In this document: one piece after another, positions 1 through 11,621 of the stretch
Position numbering within the stretch: position 1 is the first letter of the stretch
Layout: each line of letters starts with the position of its first letter
Assembly (NCBI GenBank): GCA_024180945.1
Contig: JAKSGN010000006.1
Coordinates: forward strand, 4,278,001-4,342,000
Source: Macrophomina tecta
Lineage: Eukaryota > Ascomycota > Dothideomycetes > Botryosphaeriales > Botryosphaeriaceae
Reading direction: 5' to 3'
Length of the DNA: 64,000 nt
Translations under genes and position numbers: made by a program
Notes under the pieces: generated by a model
What the model was told of the DNA's origin: nothing
Database searches by the model: none
Seen by the model: the letters and a program-made list of their open reading frames with translations, nothing else

Positions 1-1296
1 AGGGTGGGTGCGGGGTGTGCGGGCGTCAGGTGGAGCACGCTCGTGATAGGGCCGCGACGGGTGTAAATCTATGCGCGCGTGGTGAGGGCGACGGTAGATT
101 GGGGTAGCGGTGGTGATGGGGAGGAGGGTGTGGTTGTGGTCATTATGGTGTTTTTTCCTCTATTTTTCTTTTTTTCTTTGAATGGTCCTGGGAAATGGTT
201 TCGTTTCCATATCCTTATAGAGAGACAGCCGCTGATATTAATGAGGCTTTGAGGGAATGGAGTAACAACTTGCAGAGGCTTTATATGCGCGTTGGATGGT
301 TGCAAGATGGGGGGACGCGCCTCAGCCTGGCTGCCTGCGAATCTTGCCTACCTGCATGACCTAACCGCGCCACAGCGCACCAGCAGGTTTGGACTGGGCC
401 GAAAATAACCACACGGAGCAGACATGTGCTGCGGGAAGACCACGACGAGAGTCTGTGAATCCGTCAGTGGGGCATGTTTTCGTCCGGATGGATTGGTAGT
501 GCGGCTTACCGCGCTATTACGGACGGACAAAGGCTTCGAAATCGAGCGATTTGCTCACACTGCTACTGCTCAAAGATATGAGGCTGGCAGATAACAGCTA
601 ACCGTTGACATGAGACACTGAAAGCGACTGTTCTGAGAAGATACACGGAATTGGGAAACTTGTTGCAGTAAGTTTGGCTAGTAAAGTCTTGGAAGAGACA
701 AGGAGTCAAGGGATAGCTACAACAATGGGGACGTCCATGAGATATCTTGACTTCCCGTGAGGAGCTTTGAATGAAGATTTCAGACCAGACATGAATCATT
801 AAGATGCGATGGACGTCTGGTCGCGTGTAGTACACTGCATATAGCTATGTGCTGTTCAAGCTTTAGCCTTGCGTGTAGGGAATAAAAGCGGAAGAAAAGC
901 CCCAGAAGTCATAGAGAGCTTTGAGATACGAAATGCAGACGTCATGCTTAATTGGACATTCCTAGATATAAGTGAAGAGGTCCAGAAACGGTTTCAGTTG
1001 AGGCGAGGTGACGGGGACGCGGGTATTCGCGAGAGCAGGATGCGGAGCGTGCACCTTCGCAAAGAGCAAACGACGCAAGCAATATCGACCGTAGTAAGAT
1101 AACAGCGCGCGTATGAGCTTGCATTGCGTTGGCGTTGGGCTGGTGGTGGTTGCGGGGTTGGTGCGGCGGTGATGGATGGCATCACACCGTCTCGCTTGCT
1201 GCAGCTGCCGCGCACAAGCAGTTTTCAGTCCCGCCAAACAGCTCAACGCCCGGCGACGACAACCCTCAGATCGCTCCACCAACAAACCCGCCCACC
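1..1296. other. Left-edge intergenic region
   Basis: No reading frame here looks like a gene. The minus-strand frame at 69-305 is short, low in complexity and Pro/Ser/Thr-rich near its end, with no recognisable domain. It could be the first exon of a gene running off the left edge, but nothing supports that. The last ~150 bases before 1297 are the leader of the next gene. Confidence 0.5.
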
Positions 1297-2114
1297 ATGT
1301 CCAACCCCCGCGTCGAAGAGCTCCCCGACGAGCCCGAGAAGAAGGTCGCCGAGGTCGCCGACGATGATTCCAGCTCCGAGTCTGGCGACGAGGGTGCCGG
1401 CGACGCCAGCATCCCCGCCGGCGCCCAGGTCACTGTCCACTCGCGCAACGAGAAGAAGGCCCGCAAGGCTATCGCGAAGCTTGGCCTGAAGCACATCGAG
1501 GGCATTACCCGCGTCACTCTCCGCAGGCCCAAGAACGTGAGTCACGCACTGCGGTAGCCCGCGTCGTCTGCAGCCTCGTGCGATGGCATTGGGGCCTCAC
1601 CCGGCTCCGCGCCGACGCTGCTGTCAATGCTGGAGCAACTGTGAAGTCGATACGCCAATTCTGCAGCTCTGGCTGACTATTTGATTGCAGATCCTCTTCG
1701 TCATCAACAACCCCGATGTCTACAAGTCCCCCAACAGCAACACCTGGATGTAAGCAATTCTTGCAACCCCACTCTTTGGACGAATCATAGTAACAAGTTG
1801 GCAGCATCTTCGGTGAGGCCAAGATTGAGGATCTGAACGCCGCTGCCCAGGCCTCCGCCGCTCAGCAGCTCGCTCAGGCCGAGGCTGCCGGTGAGCACGA
1901 GGGTCACGACCACGGCAAGGGCAAGGAGCCTGCCACCGAGGAGAAGAAGGAGGAGGAGGAGGACGACGGCGAGGAGGTCGACGAGACTGGCCTCGAGGCC
2001 AAGGACATCGAGCTCGTTATGCAGCAGGCTAGCGTCTCGCGGAAGAAGGCCGTCAAGGCGCTCAAGGAGAACGACAATGATATTGTCAACTCCATCATGG
2101 CTCTCAGCATATAA
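1297..2114 (+). CDS. EGD2: Nascent polypeptide-associated complex subunit alpha
   Basis: Three exons, 1297-1536, 1691-1749 and 1805-2114, give 202 aa, the usual length for fungal NAC-alpha. With the beta subunit the protein binds the ribosome exit site and shields nascent chains in the cytosol. The N-terminus is acidic, followed by the NAC domain (about residues 48-110, including [25 protein letters not shown] and, after intron 1, [15 protein letters not shown]). A charged linker with an [10 protein letters not shown] run precedes a C-terminal UBA domain (about 160-202, ending in the [10 protein letters not shown](S)I pattern). The start is the first ATG before the conserved block, in good context (CCACCATG). 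Introns are 154 and 55 bp with consensus ends. The ATP7 gene follows on the same strand after 470 bp. Confidence 0.96.
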
Positions 2115-2584
2115 GTCTGCAGAAATGCGGACACGCGTTGAGACTACGCGACGCGCTGCTTTAGCTGGGAGCGAAGGCTGGGCGAAGGGCTTATCTGTAT
2201 ATGTACAGGATAAGACACTGGGCCGCGACCTAGGATAGGAACCACTGGCCTCTGAGGAGCCGTGGTAAAATCTAAAAAGTTCCTTCGATACCGGAGCTGC
2301 ATGCTGTGCACAAAGAGCTTCATGGGGCCAATTGCTATTCTCTTGACTTTTCCTCAATGCTACAAACGCCATACCACCTTCAGATCGAAAAGATACGGCC
2401 TGATGACGATTTTGGGAGCTGTGCGTTTCTCAGCACCATCGAGCAGCTTCGTGCGTGCGAGAGCGGCGTATCACGTGCACTTAGTCTTGGCATTTGCGGG
2501 CTTGCGGGAAGCTCGAAAACGCAGCCGACTTCGTCCTTGTCAGTCCGATACTCTCCACTCCACACCAACACAGCAACCATCACA
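2115..2584. other. EGD2-ATP7 intergenic region
   Basis: Holds the 3' end of EGD2 and the promoter and leader of ATP7. A CACGTG-type E-box occurs at about 2471. No other gene seen. Confidence 0.5.
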
Positions 2585-3385
2585 ATGGCCGTCGGAGTAT
2601 GTGCAATTCCCCCGTCCACCCCGTCGCAGCCCGCTTCGATTACGAATCCCGCCACGGCGCACCTGCATTGGGGGATCCCGGTGCCGGAGCAATTGGGAGC
2701 AGCGCTAACATCCGTCCCAACATGCAGCGCAGCGCAGCCCTGAAGATCGACTGGACCAAGCTGGGCACCCAGCTGGGCCTGCGCGGCTCGACCGCGAACT
2801 CGCTCGCCGCCTTCAAGAAGCGCAACGACGACGCGCGCCGCAAGGTGCAGCAGCTGTCCGAGCAGCCGACCACCGTCGACTTCGCCCACTACCGCTCCGT
2901 TCTCAAGAACCAGGCCATCGTCGACCAGATCGAGAAGGAGTTCAACGCCTTCAAGCCCGCCACCTACGACGTCAACAGGCAGATCAAGGCTATTGAGGCA
3001 TTTGAGGCGCAGGCCGTCAAGAGCGCCGAGGAGACCAAGGGCGCCGTCGATGCCGAGCTCCGCGACCTGGAGAAGACCTTGAAGAACATTGAGGAGGCCA
3101 GGCCGTTCGAGGACCTCACCGTGGTGCGTATATGCCTGGATTGGGGATGGAATTGGGTGGTAGTGGTTGGATCTGTGGACGGTTTGGCTGATGATTCGTG
3201 TTTTCCCCGTTGCAGGACGAGGTTGCCGCCGCCCGCCCCGACGTCGACCAGCGCACCGAGCAGCTCATCCGCAAGGGCCGCTGGGCCGTTCCCGGCTACA
3301 AGGTGCGTGTCTACTATTTGATCGAATTGAAGAATGTATACTGACCCCCCAACAGGAGAAGTTCGGCGACCTGTCCGTCCTCTAG
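2585..3385 (+). CDS. ATP7: Mitochondrial F1Fo-ATP synthase subunit d
   Basis: Four exons, 2585-2596, 2728-3123, 3216-3302 and 3356-3385, give 174 aa, matching fungal Atp7. Subunit d is part of the peripheral stalk that holds F1 against Fo at the inner mitochondrial membrane. The sequence shows the family pattern [25 protein letters not shown], then [25 protein letters not shown], a long helical coiled segment, and a C-terminal [21 protein letters not shown]. The first exon codes only MAVG; the 131-bp first intron has a clear GCTAAC branch site near 2704. This tiny first exon is common for small fungal mitochondrial subunits and is easily missed by gene finders. The last exon has nine codons. 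Confidence 0.95.
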
Positions 3386-4056
3386 ATGCTCTCATGGTTA
3401 TCGAAAATCATCTCGTCCTCGCCGGGACTGTACTATTGTGCATAACTCCGATTTCCCCGGCCTCAAGATAGATAGTTCAACTGACTATTTTGACCGCACG
3501 AAGACCAATATCCCAGAATTTATTTCTTTTGCTCTTCTTTTGACTATTATCTTCCCGATTGAGAAATCCACATTTTTGATTGACTGCTACACAATGACAA
3601 ATTCTGTTATTGCTTCCGTCAGAAGCACGGCCAATCAGTCCGGACAGTTTTTTTTTGGCTTCTGCTCGCTATCTCCCTCTCACCATTGCTGAGGCAGCTT
3701 CCAGTGGACTCTCAGGGGATGAGATCATATGCACGAGTCATCATACTGAAAATTACCGAACAAGTAGACAATGTTACAAGAGTGATCGCTTTTACACAAC
3801 GGCAGAGTTAGGTTTGCTCGTTGGACACTCAACAGGTTCATGCTGGATCACGATAAAGAAACCATCCTCCGAGCTGAAGGTTTGAAAGAGCTAGGGGAGG
3901 CGCAGGATGTAATACAAGATTAGAGTCCGAATGCTCTGGTTTCTGTTGAGCTGTGACTTCTGGTGCTTCAAGCCTCTGTTGTTTGAGGGCTGATCTAGAG
4001 TCTCTATAAATTACCTTTACCCATGGATGCATCGCATCAGGTAAGGAAACGATCTA
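3386..4056. other. ATP7/TRK convergent intergenic region
   Basis: Lies between the 3' ends of two convergent genes. AT-richer than the flanking exons. No gene or RNA recognised. Confidence 0.5.
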
Positions 4057-6257
4057 TCAAGTCATTTCAAAGTGCGGCTCATAATCCTCGTCTTCGGTTC
4101 TCGAACTGCTCATCCCTCCTTCTCGAGCGCTGCCCGCGTCATCTTCTCGGAGTCTCTCCGGATCCTGCTCACTCAAGCCCTTGCCCGGCCCAAGACTCCC
4201 CAATCCGCTCTGCTCCTCGTCCCGACGACATTCCGCCTCGCACTCGCACGACCACCGTCCGTATTCGCCGTACTCACGATCCATCCGGTGCATTAGCTCC
4301 TCGCCCGGCAGCAGGATGCTCCGGTCTATGGCAAGCGGCAAGCCTCTGTGCCGACCGCGTAGCATTACGCCCAGCATGACGACCTTGCTGCCCGCTCTGA
4401 ACGCGCCGCTCAGACTGTACTGATCATAGGGCACGCCGGTGCTCAGCCCCACCGTGCCGTACGCGCTCGTCACCTCGAACAGGACGCTGAAGATGGTGAA
4501 ACCAGGCTCTGACCCGATCAGCTTGGCGCGCTCGATGACGCAAATCAGGAACCATGCCAGCAACTGGAACCAGATATCGTAGGCGAGCTGCCGGCGCAGG
4601 TGCATGCCCAACCTGCCCTCGCTGCCGCCACCGCTTTCCGGATGCCGCCTGTCGAGCCCGACGCTCCGCTCCTCGTACGTGTTGGTCTGGCGCAGCGCCA
4701 TGACGATGGGGAAGGAGCTGATGTACATTGTCACGAGGTAGGCGACGAGCAGCGCGGGCGCGAGCGAGGAAATGGCGATGATGTAGGCGCCGCTATTGCG
4801 CAGGCCGGTCGCCTGGAAGAGACCGTCGAGGATGCGCGTGCCGAGCGGCCCTGCGGCTTCGACGGGCGGCAGCCCGATATTGAGGTTCTCGTAGAGGATC
4901 CACATGGCCAGATCGATCGACAGCTGGATCGCGAGCAGGTACCACGTCTCTTTGGCGGGAAACAGGTAGATGAAGCAGCGCCGCGGGTGGTGCAGGAGGA
5001 AGAGGCAGGTCTGGCGCAGGCGCGAGGCCGTGGGCACGCTCTTGGAGAGCGTCCAGATCAGGAGCCGGAGGAGGATGGGGAATTGCGTATTCCCGGCGAC
5101 AGTGAGGGCGCCGCTGATGACGAGGATGAGAGCGTTGCCGGAGAAGGGGATGTAGTTGCTGTTGAGTACGTTGAGGCCGCCGTTGGAGAAGCTCGTCACC
5201 GTGGCGAAGAAGCCCCACCAGCCCGGGCTGAGGTCGCCTGGCTGCGAGGTTTTGAGGATGGTGGCGATTGCATCGCGGTAGGCGTAGGGGACCAGGAATG
5301 CCGTGCCCACCGCGTACCAGAACAGCTGGTACGCGATGAGGAGCGTGAGGAGGAGTTCGAGCGCTCGGTACTCGACGCCCCCCAGCTCGGCTCGCTCGTG
5401 CTTGCTGAGGTTACGGAATCGGCCCCTCGCGTCGTACGTGGCGGTGAAAGAGATGTAGGACCGGTCGTGCGGCTGCCATTCCTGGTGCAGTCGCTGGAAG
5501 GGGTAGTGAAAGAGGCGTTGCACGTTTTGGGCCTCCCACGGCCAGGGGAAGGCGCCGAAGCCGGAGGTGTGGTGGTAGAGGCGTCTGTTGGGTGGTTTCT
5601 CCTGATTGCGGGACTGGTACTGGCGTTGTTGTCGGCTATGGTCTCGCAGCGGCCGCCGCTCGCTGGTGTCGCGGTGGTTGGTGGGAACGTTGCGTCGGCG
5701 GATTCGGGATGTGTTGCAGTCCTGTCTTGCCTCTTCTATTCCTCGGTGCTTCCTTGCGTCTTGCTGCTCCAAGTCTCGGACCATCTGCCGGCCAGACCGG
5801 GAGTGCTGGACCACGTCGGCCAGCTTGCGGTGGAAGTAATGGCGGCGGATGACGACGACGAAGGAGGAGACGAATGGGACGGTGCCGATGATGAGCAGGA
5901 TGCAGAGTACTGCTTGCTGGAACCCCGTCAGTGATCCGAGATTAACGCTGTTGAGTCCTGTATGGATGATCAGCCACCACTCTTTCTACACGGAGCATTC
6001 GACGCACCTGTTGTCGTCATGGCGCTGCAGCATAGAAACAGTGCGTCTATGTAGCGCAAAGAGTCCCCATTGATCTGGTTGGAGTCGTCCGCCAGGCCTT
6101 CACCGTAGACGATGACAGAACCTACAAGGATGGCAGCGATAAAGTAGAGCATGTGCATGCGGTAGAAGTTGAGGTGGAATACTTCATTCTTGAGATACTG
6201 CAGAAAATGCTCCTTTGCCTCACCAGGGTTGCGTACTTCTTCTATCGGGTCACGCAT
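4057..6257 (-). CDS. TRK-family potassium transporter
   Basis: Two exons on the minus strand, 6257-6008 and 5957-4057, joined across a 50-bp intron with frame kept, give 716 aa. Trk/Ktr/HKT proteins carry K+ across the plasma membrane with four membrane-pore-membrane repeats, each with a filter glycine. All four pore segments can be seen: SAMTTTGLNSVNL (split by the intron), TSFSNGGLNVLNSNYIPF, GLRNSGAYIIAISSLAPALL and SAYGTVGLSTGVPYDQYSLSG. The HLNFYRMHMLYFI start of helix 1 and the terminal MLRGRHRGLPLAIDRSILLPGE are typical. Between repeats 1 and 2 is a basic, Arg/Gln-rich cytosolic loop, shorter than the long loop of yeast Trk1, which explains the modest length. Start chosen at the first ATG before helix 1; an extra upstream exon is possible. 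Probable TRK1/TRK2 orthologue. Confidence 0.93.
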
Positions 6258-7750
6258 TTTCTCCAGAAACTGTTGAGACCCGTGCGGAGACGTGGAAGTC
6301 GAAGCCCATTGGGGAAACGAGGTGGGAATGCGTGTCTAAGATTTGCGGAACCAGGGGCGGATGCAGTCATAGCATATCAGTCGCAGAAGGGTAGTGTCCT
6401 CGAGTTCATAAAGCCGTGGGGAAGCCGTAAGACCTGTATCACCAAGACAGGCAGATGAGCTTTGCTTTTCCTTTGCCAGCGGTCTTCAAGTTGGCCCTTT
6501 GCACCCTTGAGCAGAGCCAAGAGGCCTGTGTGCCGTCGGGGGACGGGACAGATGTTGTGTGGCTGACGTCATGGTCGAGACATGCGCCGTCCCGCCGCCC
6601 GGACTCTGCTGGCAAAGACAGCATCGTCTGGACCCGCCGCTTGCTACGATATCCCTACTGACCAATGAGCTGCACCTGGTGTCCGCGCTGGCCCAATGTT
6701 GCGCGCAGTCGGTCCTGGTATGCTGATGCGAGGCACCAGCTGGCTGTAAGCCTGACCTATTTAGGTAAGCAGTAGATACTATGTACCTCGCCAGAAAGGC
6801 TAGATCCAGCCCTCCAAAGTATGTTTTGCTTTGGAAGCCGAGCTTGGCCCGATATTCTTTTTCATCCAGACATGTTACGGCCCTGGAGCCAGATATCTCA
6901 TAGTGAGAAGGGCAGACTTGTCGCAAGAGCATATATGCATGAAGAGTTGAAGCATTATCACAGCTGATGAAGGAGTTCAAGTATGGCATCGCTTGCTTAT
7001 AGAGGAGAGCATGCCGCGGTCGGCGTTGGGAGGTGTTTTCTTTGGCCGCATGCGCCGCTCCTTGAGTACTATCGACAGCAAATCAGTGTGTGGAGAGCCA
7101 AGGGCAGAATGCACTTTCAGGAGGCCGAGCTTTTTCGGGGTACCAGTTGATATTGTGTGGTCGGTCCAGCGGACGCGATGACGTAAGGCCCGGATGAAGG
7201 AGACGCGTCTAACACCAACTCGCGTCGCTCTTGGCACCAATTCACCCGCCGCGGAGTCAGCTCTCCACCACCACACCATCGACGAGGGTTCTTTGGTACC
7301 CATCAGACCACGAGAGCCCCTTGCCTGCCTCTGAACAAACTTTTCCATCCGTGCTGCCGAGTCTATTTCGCACTCAAAGACTCGCCACACCTCCACGACC
7401 TGACTGTCTCGTCCGGCTCTGCTCAACGGCCTCCATTCGACGCCTGCGTCATGTATCCGAAGCGTCTAAGCATTTGGTCCAGTTCTGCTCCTCTCATATC
7501 GACGTTCTTCTCTCAATCCCGACAGCAAGCCGCTCGCTCACACTCGGTTCCTCACTAAGATAGCGCAACAGCGTAGTCGGAGCGGCGTGGCTGTCGTTTG
7601 TCAGCAAATATACGCTGTGGGGCAAGTGATGGTCCGGCTTACTTCAGTAGACGTCCATAAGGATCATCAAGATGAGTGGCTCTCAGCAACTCTTGGCGTC
7701 CTTGTTCCTGGCTGTGCTGGCGGGAATCCGGTCTTCTGGCATCCAGTCGG
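6258..7750. other. Gene-poor region upstream of TRK
   Basis: Contains the TRK promoter. A TGACGTCA palindrome (CRE/ATF-type site) lies at about 6563. The frames present, for example 6977-7426 on the minus strand, are short and show no domain. Nothing else can be supported. Confidence 0.4.
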
Positions 7751-7996
7751 TCAGCTAGAACTTTGCTTTGGAGAGGGGCAAGGAACGCACTTCGCAGCTT
7801 CTCCTGGAAGCGCTCCCTCGCCGGCAACCGTCGCACCAGTGCAGTTCACGCACGCTGGAGCGCCGCAGTAGCTGCACGCCGGATGCAACGAATATATTTG
7901 CGGTCCGTATCCACAACCACAGCAGAAGTACGCTGGCTCTCCACGACTCCTCTCATTGGAGGGTTGAGGCTTTGGGATGAGAGTCATGCGGACCAT
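7751..7996 (-). CDS. Small Cys-rich zinc-ribbon-like protein
   Basis: A single open frame of 81 aa starting with ATG at 7996. Residues 24-50 hold an ordered cysteine array (CCGCGYGP, then ACSYCGAPACVNC), followed later by CVPC near the C-terminus. The pairing of CxxC knuckles around an aromatic Gly-Pro segment resembles the many small uncharacterised zinc-ribbon-like proteins of filamentous ascomycetes. No signal peptide or membrane segment is seen, so a cytosolic or nuclear place is more likely. The downstream in-frame stop is clean. It stands alone between the divergent TRK and C2H2 genes. I cannot name a function. It could be a terminal exon of a larger gene or a chance frame, but six cysteines in 27 residues with regular spacing argue against chance. 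Confidence 0.45.
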   Translation of the reverse strand: MVRMTLIPKPQPSNERSRGEPAYFCCGCGYGPQIYSLHPACSYCGAPACVNCTGATVAGEGALPGEAAKCVPCPSPKQSSS

Positions 7997-8899
7997 TTTG
8001 CGAAGATCTGATGAACAGTTGAGAAGAACCTGGGCTTCGTCGCCTCTCGTCCTGGGCAGGTAGGAAGTCGTGGCTAACAGCAGGTGATGCCAGTCCTCAG
8101 TACGTTCTTATATCCATTGAATTCTCCACATCGTCCGGGCATCCCATATCGACTTTTCCACCTATGCCCACACGGTCTTGGCACGCTTCTGCAAAACACC
8201 GCACCAGCGCGCAAACGAGTTGATGTATTTATGCGCTACTGCGCGATTCGTATTTACGTATCTTGTATGCTGTCTTCGCCCTGACCGGTCCTACTTGGAC
8301 ATGCTCAGGCGCCCGTTAGGCGTTCGCTGGTATTCGCACATAGTATGGCTTGACGCGCAGCTGACCTGCGCGCGTCTGCGTGCAGAGCAGAGCCGCAAGG
8401 CTGAATTTCCTGAGGTGTAAGCCACAGCACACCGGTCGGTGCATGGATGTTCGTGCAGTTTCGACCATCCATAGCACTCAAGCAAATGGGCGCTTTTGGG
8501 AACACCGGTTCGTGGCTATAATTATGGCTGTGTTCATTTCGGCCGTAGATTGGTTCCTTGAGCATGCACGTCAGTTCGTAAGTTGCCAATCCGAGATGTA
8601 TGTTTTGTTTCATCCCCTGTCCGGCTCTGCATGAGAGTGGCACTAGAGACGCGCGAGAAGCAAGGTCTGCGCGCGACTGCGCAAATCCAGCCTCGAGGGC
8701 TTGCGCATTTATTCCTCTCTCATCCCGCCTGCGCAATTGACAGCCTTCCCTCCTCCATGATGTTTTTCTCCTCTACATTCTCTGTTTCTCGAAGATACGG
8801 GTCGGCGGACTGACGGAGCTGACAGAACGGCCCCTGTGACGCCCTCGGCGACGCATTTCTTAGCCGTTGACGTCAACGTCAGCCTTCCCTTCGCGTAAG
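7997..8899. other. Intergenic region before C2H2 gene
   Basis: No gene seen. A TTGACGTCAA-type palindrome (CRE-like) at about 8867-8876 is 24 bases before the start of the C2H2 gene and probably belongs to its promoter or leader. Confidence 0.4.
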
Positions 8900-11621
8900 A
8901 TGGGAGAGCCCAAAGCACCTGAACCGAGTAAAAAGGACTTGTTGGCGCAAGAAGCCGCCAAGCGCATCCTGAAAGACATCCGAGGAAAGCGACAGTCACA
9001 ATCTTTGGCCCAATCCTCCGACAATGTCGCCGCTGAAGAGACCCCGCTGCAAGAGAAGGCCAGACAAGTTGAAGAAAGGACAGTATCGGGGGTCAAGAAG
9101 GACTCTGCACCAAAAGGGCATCGGACAAGAGTCTATCGAGAAGCAACCGTCAAAAGAAGGGACTGTCATGCTCTCGACCCTACGTCTGCCCCAGGTCTTC
9201 CAGTGCGTGCACGGCATCCAGAGAGGGTCGGGGTTCTTCCGGAGCAAAAGAAATCGCCCTTGTCCAGACTCGAGGAATCTTTGCAACATTTGAATTTGAA
9301 CCGCGCAGAATTCCTTGGCTCTCACTCCGTCCGCGGACCTGAGCAGGCGCCATTCTCGTCTTCCGCAACTGTAGTCGAGCCTATCAGCGGAAGAGAACGT
9401 ACTCATGTTTTGCACGGACATAGACGGCGGTCGGCTGGGACAAACACACCAGAGATTTGGGGAAGTAATGGCTTCCAGGAAAGCATCTCCGCTTCCTATT
9501 CAATCTCGTCAGCAAAGCAGGAGATCGTTCCTGGATCGACGCCCCCTCATGCTCAGAGCAACACCTTCCCGCCGAATCAAAATAAGAGCGATACGGATAT
9601 ATTTTGCTCTACGCAGCGCTCAACAAATGGTGATCATCGGACACAATCTCCACCGTGGAAAGATCATACCACAAGTGGTCCTGACGTCCAAGCCTGGCTC
9701 GCTTACGACGAAGGCTACTCCGATTCATCTGCCTTGGCCTCTGCCATCTTTTCCAAAAGTAAACACTTTCTCTTCTATATCTAAAAGACTATGTTTGGCT
9801 GACATATTTTAGGAATTTGGGGAGATCTGAAGAAGCAGTCATTGAGCCCCTTGGACGTGATTAACATGGTGGACTCGTCCTGGAATAGATTGTCTCCTGA
9901 AGAGTGCCGGGCCTTCGAAAAACAAGCTATTAATACCGCAAAAGCAATACAGGAGACAGCAAACGCAGCTAGAAGGGAAATAGACATGAACAGAGTAGCC
10001 GAGACGGCCAAGAGGGATATTATCGACAGGCTCATGATACCTTTCCATAGGTTATTCGGCAGCAACCTCAATGGATCTTCCGACTACCTTACCCGAAACG
10101 GGAGCTCCTGGGGAAGTTCACAGTCCGGCTGCACTTCTATCGATCTGGAGCCTGCGGATGGCAACGACAACGCAGGGCGCACCCAAGTTACGCAACGTCG
10201 GGACAGAAGTCACTGCCTAGCCGCACAAGCAGGTCCTGCTTCACGACTCCGGAAAAAGCACGGGAGAGACAGCCACAAAGGAGAATCAGATTGCGACGAA
10301 GAAGATGGCAATGGAAAGCGCCGGAAGCCATCATCGACAAAGCCAGATGGTGGGCCGGGTTCTCCCAGACGATTTGCTTGCCCGTTCGCTAAACATTTTC
10401 CCGATCGAACTTGGGAGTCGGCGGCTTGTACCCACAAAGGATTCAGCTCCATCCATCGTGTGAAAGAACACCTCTACCGTGTTCATCGACAACCCAGACA
10501 CAGATGTTTCCGATGCTACGAGACGTTCAATGACGAGGCACAGTTCAAGGCGCATGCCAGAGCTGCCGTGAGATGTGACGAAATGGAAGAGCCGCCGGAT
10601 AATGATGCCATTGATGATGAACAGGAGGCGCAGCTTAAGAGTAAGAGGCTGGGAAGGGACTCGTCCGAAGAGATCAAATGGAAGCTGATCTACTTGATCT
10701 GCTTTCGAGATGTAGAAGAGGCCCATGTACCGTCCCCTTGTAAGTCTTGTCTCTACGCTCACGCTGCAGCCACTGGCCCACATGCTGACGAAGCTCAAAT
10801 TCGCAGATTTTGAGACGCCTGCCCTGAGGTCACCGATAACGCAGGACTTCGAGTTGTTCGAGCAGTACCAGAGAGAAAGACTGCCCCAGATTGTGCGAGA
10901 AGAGCTTGAGCACCTGGTGCAGAAACACCCGCAAATGGCGCCGCTAATGGCGACTCTGGAGGGGCCTCTTACCGAAACTGTTCGCACCGCGCTGGCCACG
11001 GTCCGCCGGGAATACAGAAGCAGTGAGGCTGCGTCTTCCTCGAGCGAAGGTGACGCCAGCCGGCAGTATCAGCGTGCCCACAGCATCCCCGATGTGCAAG
11101 CGTCCATATTCCAAATGGATGGCCTGCCCACCGATAGGCCATGGACGCAAGCAGGCTTGCGTGGCCAGACCGGTGACTTTCGTTCCCGCTGGGCTGCGAA
11201 TCCGGATTTACTGGCGGTGCCACGGCCCGCATCGGAGACGGCGTACAGCTCCCTGGACGACACCTTCACCATGGTGTCGGCTTCGACGTCGGAATGGCAG
11301 TTCCCGGTGCCGCATGAGGACTCTGCGTACGGTTCTGGGGCGGCGGCGCCGAGCAATCTCCGGAGTACTCAATATCCGGTAGGCAGCAGCTCTAGTCCCT
11401 TATACTCTGATTTTGATACAACGTTGCAGCAGCAGACGTCGTACGCTTACCCGCAAGGAAGCCTTGGTGGAGTTTCTGCACTCGACTCAGCAGGGCATCC
11501 TGAAGGCAGTCGTACGCAATCTGTGTATCTCAGCACGCTTGATCACAGAGGCGTTGGAGCACAGTTTGATGGGCCTGATGCTGGTAGCTCTTACTATAAT
11601 ATCCAGTTTCCGAATTCCTGA
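8900..11621 (+). CDS. Large fungal C2H2 zinc-finger protein
   Basis: Three exons, 8900-9758, 9813-10739 and 10807-11621, give 866 aa. Both introns (54 and 67 bp) have CTGAC branch points and restore the frame exactly. The N-terminal third is polar and probably disordered. The zinc module (about residues 470-545) reads FACPFAKHFPDR, a second Cys, VKEHLYRVH, then CFRCYETFNDEAQFKAHARAAVRC, i.e. two irregular fingers joined by the SIHRVKEHLYRVH segment. After it comes a block with KW(K)LIYLICFRD and VPSPYFE followed by FELFEQYQRERLP. This layout is a recurrent ascomycete family of nuclear, probably DNA-binding proteins without an assigned role. The C-terminal 250 residues are Ser/Gly/Tyr-rich. 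ATG 8900 is the first ATG in frame; the upstream codons in the same frame have none. Confidence 0.85.

Noticed and set aside
69..305. Minus-strand 78-codon frame at the left edge
   Set aside because: Short, low complexity, no domain; cannot tell an exon from chance.
4600..5934. 444-codon plus-strand open frame
   Set aside because: Exact antisense of the TRK gene, rich in Arg/Glu/Gly/Val as expected for the complement of GC-rich membrane-protein codons; TRK has clear pore motifs.
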